Part shown: in pieces, positions 1-8,291 of the stretch | How positions within the stretch are numbered: position 1 is the first letter of the stretch | How the letters are laid out: the number at the start of each line of letters is the position of its first letter | Assembly (NCBI GenBank): GCA_023436775.1 | Contig: JAEZHW010000026.1 | Coordinates: 1-47,641 of the forward strand | Source: Actinomycetes bacterium | Lineage (GTDB): Bacteria > Actinomycetota > Actinomycetes > Actinomycetales > Microbacteriaceae | Direction: 5' to 3' | Length of the DNA stretch: 47,641 bases | Notes under the pieces: generated by a model | Told to the model about the DNA's origin: nothing | The model's database searches: none | What the model saw: the letters and a program-made list of their open reading frames with translations, nothing else | Made by a program: the position numbers and the translations under genes

Positions 1-21
1 CCTCCCGATTTGAATTGAGCG

Positions 22-1101
22 TTACTGCTGCGCCGGGGGGGGTCCCGGGGGCGCGACCGCTGCCGCGCTCGCCGGGGCACGCCGTCCGCGACGCAGCCGG
101 GCGATCAGCCAGACCAGCAGGCCGAGCACGACCAACAGGCCCAGCCACGGCAGGATCAGCCCGAGGCCAACCATGAGCACGCTGAAGAAGCCGACCAGTG
201 CGTTCCAGCCGGCCAGCAAGCCGCCTTCGAAGCCTTCCGGCTCGATCGAGACCGGGGTCGGCTTCGCAGTCAGTTCCACGGTGAGGGTGGCCAGCGCCAC
301 ATTCTCGTTCAAGTACGCCTGCTGGCTCAGCAGCGATTCCAGTTCGGACTGGCGCAGCGAGAGCTGTGACTCCGCCTCGAGCAGCTCGGTGACGTTGTCG
401 GCCTCGGCCATGAGCTGTTCGAGCCGCTCCACCGAGGCGCGCAGGCTGGAGATGCGGGACGCAAGGTCGGTGACTTGCAGCGTGACATCGTCCTCGCCGA
501 GGCGGACCTGCTGCACGGTGCCGAGCTCCCGCAGCGCCTCGATGAAGGGGTTCACCGAGGTGGCTGGTACCCGCACGGTGATGCTGCCGGTTGCGTCCAT
601 GCCCTCGCCGTACTGGGAGCGCGACTGCACGTGCCCACCGTAGGAGGCAGCGAGCGAACCGAGCTCACTGACCGCCTCGGCGACGTCGGGCACCACCACC
701 GAGGCCCAACCGTTGACGATGACCTGGCGGTCGTTGGACTTGGCGTCCGGACTCGTCGGGGCCTCCGCGATGGAAGCGCCGCCGAAGTCATTGGAACCTC
801 CCATGATGCCCATGTCCTCGCCTGCCATACCGCCACTCATGCTGGTATCGCCGCCGAACTCGCTGGCAAGGTTCTTGTCGCCGCCAGCGCTAGCCGGGCT
901 CGCAATGTCGACCGGACCGCCGAGGCCGCCAGTCGCCAGCGAGCCGACGACGGTAGCGGCGACCAGCAGAGCGGCGCCGCCGCCGAGTGCGACTCGACGC
1001 TGCTGCTTGTGGCGTTCGTGCACCGAAATGCGGCCCATGACGGCGGATTGCATCCGCTCAAGGGCGTCACCCTGTAGGGCGGGCAGGTGGTTGTCGTTCA
1101 T
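22..1101 (-). CDS. DUF4349 domain membrane protein, possible anti-sigma partner
   Basis: Encodes 359 residues. A short cytoplasmic N-terminus (about 1-36) is followed by a membrane segment (about 37-58), a Gly/Ser-rich stretch, and a DUF4349 extracytoplasmic domain containing a long amphipathic, probably coiled-coil region (about 205-260). A second membrane span lies near 300-335 and ends in an Arg-rich cytoplasmic tail. The ATG start overlaps the stop of the upstream sigma-factor gene in an ATGA arrangement, so the two are probably translationally coupled. Function of DUF4349 is unknown. The position after an ECF-type sigma gene and the small basic cytoplasmic N-terminus resemble a membrane-bound anti-sigma factor, but no zinc-binding anti-sigma HxxxCxxC motif is visible, so that role is inference. 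Confidence 0.85.
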   Translation of the reverse strand: MNDNHLPALQGDALERMQSAVMGRISVHERHKQQRRVALGGGAALLVAATVVGSLATGGLGGPVDIASPASAGGDKNLASEFGGDTSMSGGMAGEDMGIMGGSNDFGGASIAEAPTSPDAKSNDRQVIVNGWASVVVPDVAEAVSELGSLAASYGGHVQSRSQYGEGMDATGSITVRVPATSVNPFIEALRELGTVQQVRLGEDDVTLQVTDLASRISSLRASVERLEQLMAEADNVTELLEAESQLSLRQSELESLLSQQAYLNENVALATLTVELTAKPTPVSIEPEGFEGGLLAGWNALVGFFSVLMVGLGLILPWLGLLVVLGLLVWLIARLRRGRRAPASAAAVAPPGPPPAQQ

Positions 1102-1718
1102 GACTTCGTTCCCTTCGCGCCAGCCAGCGGCTGGTCTGCGGAGATGCCGGCACGCAGCCGGACGCGAATGCGAGCCAGGCGGTTGCGAACCGCGCCCTGA
1201 CTCACGCCGAGTGCCTTCGCGGCGGCCTCGTAGGTGTGGCCTTCGAGCAGGCAGGCTCGGTAAATCTCTTGGTCGAGTGGGGCCAACTGCGCCACAATCC
1301 CGTCGATCGCGGCCATCACAGCGCGCTGCTCCACCTGGGCTTCGGTGTCGAGACCGGTGTGGACCGCCGCTTCCACGGCGAACTGGTCAATATCGGTGGC
1401 GCGGCGCTGGGCCAGCCGAAGGCGGTTCATCGCCTGCAGGCGACAGGTGGTGAGCAGCCAGGGCAGCAGCGAGATGCCGACGATATTGATCTGTCCGCGC
1501 TTGTTCCAGGCAGTGAAGAACACCTCCTGGGTGAGGTCTTCGGCATCTGCCGCCTGCCTCAGCAGGGTGTGCGCCAGCCAGTAGACCGGACGGACGTGGC
1601 GCTGGTAGAGCTGCCGGAACGCCTCCTGGTCGCCGCGCGTGGCGGCGTGCAGCAGGGCACGATCGTCGTGCTCTGGCGTGGGCGGAGCGGTTACCGCCTC
1701 GGTCACAAAGGCCTCCAT
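1098..1718 (-). CDS. ECF-type RNA polymerase sigma factor
   Basis: Encodes 206 residues from the ATG at 1718. The open frame extends to 1775, but this start fits best because conserved region 2 begins about 20 residues later. Sigma region 2 covers about 20-85, with the typical AEDLTQEVF helix. Region 4 covers about 130-185, with LAPLDQEIY and the helix-turn-helix around YEAAAKALGVSQGAVRNRL. The helix-turn-helix sits near the C-terminus, as in ECF sigma factors. Only a weak AGG precedes the start. The stop codon overlaps the start of the DUF4349 membrane protein gene, the usual layout for a sigma factor and its regulator. The target regulon cannot be deduced from the window. Confidence 0.9.
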   Translation of the reverse strand: MEAFVTEAVTAPPTPEHDDRALLHAATRGDQEAFRQLYQRHVRPVYWLAHTLLRQAADAEDLTQEVFFTAWNKRGQINIVGISLLPWLLTTCRLQAMNRLRLAQRRATDIDQFAVEAAVHTGLDTEAQVEQRAVMAAIDGIVAQLAPLDQEIYRACLLEGHTYEAAAKALGVSQGAVRNRLARIRVRLRAGISADQPLAGAKGTKS

Positions 1719-1909
1719 ACCTGGGAAATGTCGCGAGCGGCTCCATCGTCTCATTCCGATTCGAGTCGCGGCCACTTCACAGTTGGCTTGTACTGTTCCG
1801 CAATACGACTGCGGATGAATCGCTGCTGCTTTGTGGGGTTACTGTGCAGAGCCCACGCGTGTGCTGCAACAGGGTTAGCCTGTGCCTTGAGATCAAGGAA
1901 GGGATTGCC

Positions 1910-3970
1910 ATGAGCACTGTTGATCCGACCGCATACACGCTCGACAAGGACTGGGTGCACCGCGCTCTCCTCGGGCGTTGGGCGAAGGAGCGCACTGCCG
2001 CACGTGCCGCGGCGCTCGATCCTGCCCTGCAGCATGTGCCGGGCCTCAGCATGGCCGATCATCGCGCTCGCGTGCTTGAGCAGTTGCACAAGCTCGTCGA
2101 TATTGGCGCCGTGCACCGGGCCTTCCCCAAGCACCTCGGCGGCGAGGACAACCATGGTGGCAATATCGCGGCCTTCGGTGACCTCGTGCTGGCCGACCCC
2201 TCGCTGCAGATCAAGGCTGGCGTCCAGTGGGGCCTGTTCGGTGCGGCCGTGCTGCACCTGGGCACCAAGGAGCACCACGACCGGTGGCTGCCGGACATCA
2301 TGAGCCTCAAGATTCCTGGCGCCTTCGCGATGACCGAGACCGGCCACGGATCCGATGTCGCCTCGATCGCGACCACCGCGACGTACGACCCGGAGACGCA
2401 GGAGTTTGTCATCAACACGCCCTATCGCGCGGCGTGGAAGGACTACCTCGGCAACGCGGCGCTGCACGGCAAGGCGGCCGTGCTGTTCGCCCAGCTCATT
2501 ACTCGCGGCGTCAACCACGGCGTGCACGCCTTCTTCGTGCCGATCCGTGACGACGAGGGCAACTTCCTGCCGGGCGTCGGTGGCGAGGATGACGGCCTCA
2601 AGGGTGGTCTGAATGGCATCGACAATGGGCGACTGCACTTCACGAATGTCCGCGTGCCGCGCACGAATCTGCTGAACCGCTATGGGGACGTGGCCGAGGA
2701 CGGGACCTACTCCTCGCCGATCACCAGCCCCGGTCGCCGCTTCTTCACCATGCTCGGCACCCTGGTGCAGGGCCGCGTGTCCCTGACCGGTGCTGCGGTG
2801 ACCGCCAGCGCGGTGGCGTTGACCGTGGCGCTGCGCTACGGCAACGAGCGTCGCCAGTTCACCGGCGGCGACCCGGCCGAGGAGCAGGTGCTGCTGGACT
2901 ACCAGCGTCACCAGCGCCGCCTGCTGCCTCGGCTGGCCGAGACCTACGCCGGGAGCTTCGCCTACGAGAAACTGCTGATCCAATTCGACGAGGTGTTCTC
3001 GGGCGAGAACGACACCGAGCAGTCGCGCCAGGACCTCGAAACCTACGCCGCTGCCGTGAAGTCGCTCACCACATGGCAGGCGCTCGACACCTTGCAGGAG
3101 GCCCGCGAGGCCTGTGGTGGCGCCGGCTTCCTGTCCGAGAACCGCCTGGTGCACCTGCGCCCGGACCTGGACATCTACGCCACCTTCGAGGGCGACAACA
3201 ACGTGCTGCTGCAACTGGTGGCTAAGCGTCTGCTCACTGACTACAGCAAGCAGTTCGCCAACGCCGGTGCCGGTGCGCTGGTCGGGTACGTTGTGGACCA
3301 GGTCGGCGACAGCGTCTTCAACCGATCGGGCCTGCGTCAGTTCTCGCAGGCGATCTTCGACTTCGGATCGACGGCGCGGTCGGTGGATCAGTTGAAGCAC
3401 GCTGATGCCCAGCGCGCCCTGCTGACCGACCGCGTCCACGAAATGGTCGCCACGATCGCTGGCCGTCTGAAGGACGCCAAGAAGCTGCCGCCGCTGGAGG
3501 CTGCCGCCCTGTTCAACGCGAACCAGAACGAGCTGATCGAGGCCGCCCGCGCGCACGCGGAACTGCTGATGTGGGAGGCCTTCACCGAGGGCATCGCCGA
3601 GGTGCCGGACGCGGACACCAAGCAGATCCTCACCTGGCTGCGTGACCTCTACGGCTTCACCATCATCGAGAAGAACCTGGCCTGGTACCTGATGAACGGT
3701 CGCATGAGCGCCCAGCGCGCCCAATCGGTCACCGCCTACATCGACCGCCTGCTGCCGCGCATCCGCGCCCACGCGATCGCGCTGACCGATGCCTTCGGTT
3801 TCGAAGACGGTCACCTGCGTGCCAAGATCGCCACGGGCGCCGAGAAGGCGCGGCAGGACGAGGCGCGCGCCGCGGTTGCTGCCGCCATCGCCTCGGGCGA
3901 GGCACCGATCGATGAGAAGACGCTGCAGGCCCGGATGAAGAAGGCCAGTAAGGCGCCAGGCGCCAAGTAA
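1910..3970 (+). CDS. acyl-CoA oxidase/dehydrogenase family flavoenzyme
   Basis: Encodes 686 residues, longer than ordinary acyl-CoA dehydrogenases (about 380) and matching the acyl-CoA oxidase-like subgroup with an extra C-terminal domain. The segment AMTETGHGSDV (about 140-150) is the flavin-contacting TE(x)GHGS motif. The CGGAGF element and TFEGDNN follow, and Glu427 in TFEGDNN aligns with the catalytic base of peroxisomal-type acyl-CoA oxidases. Predicted reaction: FAD-dependent alpha,beta-desaturation of fatty acyl-CoA in beta-oxidation. Sequence alone does not settle whether electrons go to O2 or to ETF. The ATG at 1910 was chosen because AAGGAAGGG lies just upstream, and a TAGCCT box at 1876-1881 is a plausible -10. 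The gene is monocistronic, ending at a strong hairpin. Confidence 0.92.
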   Translation: MSTVDPTAYTLDKDWVHRALLGRWAKERTAARAAALDPALQHVPGLSMADHRARVLEQLHKLVDIGAVHRAFPKHLGGEDNHGGNIAAFGDLVLADPSLQIKAGVQWGLFGAAVLHLGTKEHHDRWLPDIMSLKIPGAFAMTETGHGSDVASIATTATYDPETQEFVINTPYRAAWKDYLGNAALHGKAAVLFAQLITRGVNHGVHAFFVPIRDDEGNFLPGVGGEDDGLKGGLNGIDNGRLHFTNVRVPRTNLLNRYGDVAEDGTYSSPITSPGRRFFTMLGTLVQGRVSLTGAAVTASAVALTVALRYGNERRQFTGGDPAEEQVLLDYQRHQRRLLPRLAETYAGSFAYEKLLIQFDEVFSGENDTEQSRQDLETYAAAVKSLTTWQALDTLQEAREACGGAGFLSENRLVHLRPDLDIYATFEGDNNVLLQLVAKRLLTDYSKQFANAGAGALVGYVVDQVGDSVFNRSGLRQFSQAIFDFGSTARSVDQLKHADAQRALLTDRVHEMVATIAGRLKDAKKLPPLEAAALFNANQNELIEAARAHAELLMWEAFTEGIAEVPDADTKQILTWLRDLYGFTIIEKNLAWYLMNGRMSAQRAQSVTAYIDRLLPRIRAHAIALTDAFGFEDGHLRAKIATGAEKARQDEARAAVAAAIASGEAPIDEKTLQARMKKASKAPGAK

Positions 3971-3980
3971 GACCCCCATG

Positions 3981-4014
3981 CGACACGGGCCGGGCGAATG
4001 CCTGGCCCGTGTCG
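3981..4014. terminator. bidirectional hairpin terminator
   Basis: CGACACGGGCC (3981-3991) and GGCCCGTGTCG (4004-4014) form an 11-bp perfect stem with a 12-nt loop, between the convergent acyl-CoA oxidase and MBL-fold genes. There is no long U tract on either strand. Confidence 0.75.
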
Positions 4015-4026
4015 TCTGCCTGCCGC

Positions 4027-4680
4027 TTAGTCCGCGAGGGTGTGGGTCTGCTCGACGGCCAGCGGAATGTAGCTGCCGCCACCCTGCTCGACAGCCCACT
4101 GCAGGCGCTGGTGATGCAGACCGAGGCCGAAGTCGCTGAGCGTGCCCTCATGGATGGGGAAGGCGGCTCGCGGAGCCAGTGCCAGGATCCAGTCCATCAT
4201 CTCGCCGACTTTCAGCCAGGGTGCACCGGCCGGGGCTGCTAGCAGTTCCACGGCGAGGCCGTCCTCAGGAATGAAGTACGAGTCACCCGGGTGCACCAGG
4301 TGACGATCCACCCGCACCGCCACATTCTCGACCGGGCTGATGGAGGAGTGGATCACCTCGTGCCTGCCGCCGAGGAACTCGAGGCGGAAGGGGCCTGCCT
4401 GGGCGGTGTCGCCGGGGCGCACCAGGTGGACGTCGATGCCGTGGCTGGCAGCTGCGACGGCAACGGCCGCCGGTGCGTAAATCACCGCATCGGGGTTGCT
4501 GGCGAGGATCCGCTGCAGGTGGTCGGGGGACCAGTGGTCCACGTGCTCGTGGGTAATGGTGACTGCCGCGACGCGGCCGGTGAGCTCGAATTCCGGGGTG
4601 AGTGTGCCCGGATCCATCACGAGCTGGGTGCCGTCCTTGTCCAACAGCAGGGCGGAATGTCCAAGCTTGGTGATTTGCAT
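4027..4680 (-). CDS. MBL-fold metal-dependent hydrolase (UlaG-like)
   Basis: Encodes 217 residues from the ATG at 4680, which is preceded by GGAAGG at good spacing. The longer frame to 4716 has no comparable site. HEHVDH at 44-49 is the metal-binding HxHxDH motif of the metallo-beta-lactamase fold. Further His residues are present (PGDSYF near 140, a HEGTLSDFG segment near the C-terminus). The N-terminus (GHSALLL, DPG) is typical of the compact UlaG/YtnP-type cytoplasmic hydrolases. The substrate is unknown. The gene is divergent from the copper operon and its start lies about 57 bp from the CsoR-type operator, so co-regulation is possible but not shown. Confidence 0.88.
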   Translation of the reverse strand: MQITKLGHSALLLDKDGTQLVMDPGTLTPEFELTGRVAAVTITHEHVDHWSPDHLQRILASNPDAVIYAPAAVAVAAASHGIDVHLVRPGDTAQAGPFRLEFLGGRHEVIHSSISPVENVAVRVDRHLVHPGDSYFIPEDGLAVELLAAPAGAPWLKVGEMMDWILALAPRAAFPIHEGTLSDFGLGLHHQRLQWAVEQGGGSYIPLAVEQTHTLAD

Positions 4681-4728
4681 GCCTTCCAGTCCAGCCGGTT
4701 CCCGGAAGGTTCGCAAGTCATACCCAGG

Positions 4729-4756
4729 TTCAGAAGATACCCCCTGGGGGTATCAT
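4729..4756 (+). promoter_or_regulatory. CsoR-type operator overlapping the csoR -10 box
   Basis: A perfect 17-bp palindrome, ATACCCCCTGGGGGTAT, lies at 4737-4753 (centre 4745). This GC-rich dyad flanked by AT is the pattern of CsoR-family operators. Its right arm overlaps TATCAT (4751-4756), which sits 6 nt before the csoR ATG and is the best -10. TTCAGA at 4729-4734 is a possible -35 with 16-nt spacing. Repressor bound here would cover the promoter spacer and block transcription. No Shine-Dalgarno fits between the operator and the start, so the mRNA is probably leaderless. Confidence 0.85.
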
Positions 4757-4762
4757 GGGGAT

Positions 4763-5044
4763 ATGGATGCCGAGTTGAAGCGCCGGGCACTGCACCGCGC
4801 CAAGATTCTCGAAGGCCAACTGCGTGGACTGCAACGCATGATCGAGGCCGACGAATACTGCATGGATATCGTCACGCAGTCTCTGGCGGTACAAAAGGGG
4901 CTCGGATCCCTGAATACCCTGGTGATTGAAAATCACCTCCGGGAACACATCGGACACATGATGGCTGCGGGTGGGGAGCAGCGTGAGCAGGCAGTGCAAG
5001 AACTGCTGCGCATGATCGACTTGAAGCAGAATCGAGGAGACTGA
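4763..5044 (+). CDS. csoR: CsoR/RcnR-family metal-sensing repressor
   Basis: Encodes 93 residues of the all-helical CsoR/RcnR family (DUF156). Metal ligands are visible by alignment with known members: Cys33 (EYCMDI), His58 (ENHLREHI) and His62. Classical Cu(I) sensors have Cys-His-Cys; here the last ligand is His, giving Cys-His-His as reported for Thermus CsoR and resembling RcnR. The specificity could therefore be broader than Cu(I). The gene starts 10 bp after a CsoR-type palindrome and is followed after 2 bp by a P1B-3 ATPase, so it most likely represses that operon and itself, and is released by metal. The open frame extends upstream, but the ATG at 4763 matches the family length and the leaderless promoter. 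Confidence 0.93.
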   Translation: MDAELKRRALHRAKILEGQLRGLQRMIEADEYCMDIVTQSLAVQKGLGSLNTLVIENHLREHIGHMMAAGGEQREQAVQELLRMIDLKQNRGD

Positions 5045-5046
5045 CC

Positions 5047-7347
5047 ATGGCTGCCCGCCGCACGACTGCAGACGCCCACGACCACTCGCAGCACGAGCAT
5101 GCTGGTCACGACCACACCGCGGACATGCACGCTGCCCACGATCATGGCGCCCACGACCACAGCGCCCACGATCATGGCGCGCACGACCACGCCGAGCACG
5201 AGCACGGTGGACATCATCACCACGACCCCGCCCAGTTCCGGCGCCTGTTCTGGATCAGCCTGATCCTCAGCATCCCGACGGTCGTGTTCTCGCATGGCCT
5301 GCAGGACATCCTCGGCCTTACCGGCCCCCGCTTCGCAGGCAGCGAATGGATCCCCGCGGGCTTCGGTACCGCAGTGTTCCTCATCGGCGCCTGGGTCTTC
5401 ATCCGAGGCGCCGTGCCGGAGGTCCGCGCTGGCAAGCCCGGCATGATGACGCTGATTTCGCTCGCCATCCTGGTCGCCTTCACCTACTCGGCTCTGGTGA
5501 CCTTCCGCGTGGTGCCCGGCATGGACTTCTGGTGGGAGCTGGCGACGCTGGTCACGATCATGCTGCTCGGCCACTGGATTGAGGCCAAGGCGATCTCGGG
5601 TGCCCAGGACGCGCTCGGTGAACTCGCCAAGCTGCTGCCGGACTCGGCCGAGATCTTGGACGGCACCTCGGTGCGCAGCGTTGCGCTCGCGGAGGTCCGG
5701 GTCGGCGACCTGGTGCTGGTGCGGCCTGGCGCCGCAATCCCGGCGGACGGCGAGATCGCCGAGGGCGAGTCGGAGGTGGACGAGTCGATGCTCACCGGTG
5801 AGTCGGTGCCAGTCGCGAAGGCTGCTGGCGACCGCGTCGTCGCCGGCAGCATCTCGAGCGGCGCGCTCACCGTGCGGGTGACCGCAACGGGGGAGCAGAC
5901 CGCGCTCGCCGGCATCGGACGCCTGGTGCGAGAAGCGCAGCAGACCAGCTCGCCGACCCAGCTGCTCGCCGACCGCGCCGCCGGCTGGTTGTTCTGGCTG
6001 GCGCTCGCTGCCGCCGCCATCACCGCCCTGGTGTGGTTCCTGATTGCTCCGACCGAGCCGGAGAATCTGTTCGCTCGAGTTGTCACGGTGCTGGTGATTG
6101 CCTGCCCGCACGCGCTGGGCCTGGCCATCCCGCTGGTGGCACAGCTGAGCGTGGCCATCGGGGCGCGGCACGGCATCCTGGTGCGCGACCGCCTCGCCCT
6201 GGAACAGGCTCGCGAGATTGACGTGGTGCTGCTGGACAAGACCGGCACGCTCACCGAAGGCCGCCAGTCCGTGGTGGCGATTCACCCTGCGGCTGGTCGC
6301 ACCGAGGAGGAAGTGCTGCAGATCGCGGCCGCGATTGAGCGCCGCGCCGAGCACCCGATCGGTCGGGCCATTGTGGCCGAGGCGAAGGCTCGTGGCCTCA
6401 AGTCGCTGCGGTCTAAGGGCTTCACTGCCCTGCCGGGTCGCGGCGTGCGCGCCAGCATTGGCGAGGATGCCTACGGTGTGGTGAGCGCCCGCGTCCTCAT
6501 CGAAGACGCGCTGAAGCTGGATTCCGCGTTGGTGTTCGCCGCGCGTGAGGCTCAAGCCACGGGCCACAGCGTGGTGTACCTGCGCTCGGACGAGGCGGTG
6601 CTTGGCATGCTGCAGCTCGCCGATCAGGTCCGCGACACGTCGCTCGAGGCGGTGTCCTCGCTGCAGCGTCGCGGCATCCGCGTCGCGATGGCGACCGGTG
6701 ACTCGCAGGCGGTTGCCCAGTCGGTGGCGCGCACCCTTGGCATCAGCGAAGTCTTCGCCGAGGTGCTCCCCGCCGAGAAGACCGCGGTGGTCGCGCAGCT
6801 GCAAGCTGGCGGTGCCACCGTGGCAATGGTGGGTGACGGCGTGAACGATGCCCCGGCGTTGGCCAAGTCCGATATCGGCATCGCGATCGGTGCCGGTACA
6901 GACGTGGCGATCGAATCCGCCGAGGTGGTGCTCGCCGGCAGCGATCCGCGCGGCGTGATGGACGTCATCAAGCTCTCGCGAGCCAGCTACCGCAAGATGC
7001 GGCAGAACCTGGCCTGGGCGGCTGGCTACAACGTGATTGCACTGCCGATCGCCGCGGGTGCGCTGACCTGGGCGGGCATCGATCTGTCGCCGGCCGCTGG
7101 CGCTGTGCTGATGTCGGTGTCCACCATCGTGGTGGCCTTGAACGCGCAGTTGCTGCGTCGAGTCAAGCTGTCGACGGCGCCGATCGCAACGGTGCCGGCG
7201 GACGAGTTCGTAGACGAGGCGGACGCGCTGGACGACGAGCCCTTTGGCGACACGGCCGAGCCGGTGCACGGGGACCACGCCGCGCACGACCATGCGAACC
7301 ACGACCATGGCACGCACGATCACGGTGCACACGGTCACCATCACTAA
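5047..7347 (+). CDS. copB: P1B-3 type copper-exporting ATPase (CopB-like), His-rich at both ends
   Basis: Encodes a 766-residue heavy-metal P-type ATPase. Visible motifs are TGES in the actuator domain, CPH at 353-355 in the transport helix, the phosphorylation site DKTGT at 397-401, the EHPIG nucleotide-binding motif, GDGVND at 596-601, and MSVST in a late membrane helix. CPH plus MSxST are hallmarks of the P1B-3 group, which exports Cu(II)/Cu(I) or Ag(I). There is no HMA or CxxC domain. Instead the first 59 residues hold 21 His in HDH repeats, and the last 30 residues hold 12 more. GAGGAGA precedes the ATG and spans the end of csoR, so the two are cotranscribed. Expected role: copper or silver export across the cytoplasmic membrane under CsoR control. 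Confidence 0.95.
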   Translation: MAARRTTADAHDHSQHEHAGHDHTADMHAAHDHGAHDHSAHDHGAHDHAEHEHGGHHHHDPAQFRRLFWISLILSIPTVVFSHGLQDILGLTGPRFAGSEWIPAGFGTAVFLIGAWVFIRGAVPEVRAGKPGMMTLISLAILVAFTYSALVTFRVVPGMDFWWELATLVTIMLLGHWIEAKAISGAQDALGELAKLLPDSAEILDGTSVRSVALAEVRVGDLVLVRPGAAIPADGEIAEGESEVDESMLTGESVPVAKAAGDRVVAGSISSGALTVRVTATGEQTALAGIGRLVREAQQTSSPTQLLADRAAGWLFWLALAAAAITALVWFLIAPTEPENLFARVVTVLVIACPHALGLAIPLVAQLSVAIGARHGILVRDRLALEQAREIDVVLLDKTGTLTEGRQSVVAIHPAAGRTEEEVLQIAAAIERRAEHPIGRAIVAEAKARGLKSLRSKGFTALPGRGVRASIGEDAYGVVSARVLIEDALKLDSALVFAAREAQATGHSVVYLRSDEAVLGMLQLADQVRDTSLEAVSSLQRRGIRVAMATGDSQAVAQSVARTLGISEVFAEVLPAEKTAVVAQLQAGGATVAMVGDGVNDAPALAKSDIGIAIGAGTDVAIESAEVVLAGSDPRGVMDVIKLSRASYRKMRQNLAWAAGYNVIALPIAAGALTWAGIDLSPAAGAVLMSVSTIVVALNAQLLRRVKLSTAPIATVPADEFVDEADALDDEPFGDTAEPVHGDHAAHDHANHDHGTHDHGAHGHHH

Positions 7348-7364
7348 GGCGCAATACTGGTCGC

Positions 7365-8291
7365 ATGACTGAGCACAGCGCGCGCCGCTACGCGGTCGCG
7401 GTGAACCCTTCCGCGTCCTTCGGTGGCGGCAAGGCCGTCGGGCCGATGCTGGTCGAGGCCTTGCGCGCCGACGGCCACACCGTGACCATGCTGCAAGCGG
7501 ACAGTTACGTCCGCCTCGAGGAAGCGGTGCGCGCGGCGCTCGCTGAGCAACCCGATGCCTTGATCGTGGTCGGTGGCGACGGGATGGTGCATCTGGGCAT
7601 CAATCACGTCGCCGGCACTTCCATTCCGCTCGCGGTGATGCCTTCGGGCACGGGGAACGACATGGCCCGGGGGCTTGGCATGCCGGTCGGTGACCCCGCA
7701 GCGGCAATCGAATCGCTCCGCGCCGCCCTGGCCGCGCCGCCGGTGGCGAGCGACGTGCTCCGGATCGAGAACGCCGAGGGCGTGCGGTACGCCGCAGGGG
7801 TGCTGTCGGCCGGGTTTGACGCGCTGGTGAACGAGCGGGCCAACCTGATGCGTTGGCCGAAGGGGCGGCAGCGCTATAACCTCGCCATCGCGCGCGAGTT
7901 GGCGGCACTGAAGCCGCGTGAGTACCGTCTCGTCGTGGATGGTGTCGAGCGCAGCGAGCAGGCAATCCTGATCGCCGTGGCCAATAACACGTCCTTTGGT
8001 GGCGGCATGCAGATCGTGCCGCAGGCGGACATGACTGACGGCGTCGTGGAACTGTTCCTGGTGCGACCGCTGTCACGGACCAAGTTCCTCGCGGTGTTCC
8101 CGAAGGTGTTCAAGGGCGAGCACGTCGGTCACCCCGCCGTACACATCGAGCCGGTGCGTCACGTCACGATCGCGGCGGACCCCACCCTCGCCGGCTACGC
8201 GGACGGCGAGCGGGTCGGGCTGCTCCCCGCAACCGTGTCGGTGATGCGAGGAGCGGCCCTGATCCACCGCCCGCCGGTCGCGACTAGCTAA
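7365..8291 (+). CDS. diacylglycerol kinase family lipid kinase
   Basis: Encodes 308 residues with the DAGK catalytic fold: a glycine-rich segment near 19-22, GGDGMVH at 70-76 (nucleotide binding and catalysis), and PSGTGND at 93-99. The length fits the YegS/DgkB/BmrU-like cytosolic lipid kinases. The probable reaction is ATP-dependent phosphorylation of diacylglycerol or a related lipid, feeding phospholipid turnover. It starts 17 bp after the ATPase gene. AATACT (7353-7358) ends 6 nt before the ATG, so a separate leaderless promoter is possible. The last 8 bp overlap the convergent adhesin gene, with the two stop codons interlocked. Confidence 0.92.
   Translation: MTEHSARRYAVAVNPSASFGGGKAVGPMLVEALRADGHTVTMLQADSYVRLEEAVRAALAEQPDALIVVGGDGMVHLGINHVAGTSIPLAVMPSGTGNDMARGLGMPVGDPAAAIESLRAALAAPPVASDVLRIENAEGVRYAAGVLSAGFDALVNERANLMRWPKGRQRYNLAIARELAALKPREYRLVVDGVERSEQAILIAVANNTSFGGGMQIVPQADMTDGVVELFLVRPLSRTKFLAVFPKVFKGEHVGHPAVHIEPVRHVTIAADPTLAGYADGERVGLLPATVSVMRGAALIHRPPVATS

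Noticed and set aside
1751..4099. 782-codon open frame antisense to the acyl-CoA oxidase gene
   Set aside because: The plus strand encodes a recognisable enzyme over the same bases. Long antisense frames are expected from codon bias in GC-rich DNA, and the translation matches no family.
4933..7344. 803-codon open frame antisense to the copper ATPase
   Set aside because: Shadow of the ATPase gene: His/Arg/Gly-rich low-complexity translation without a recognisable domain.
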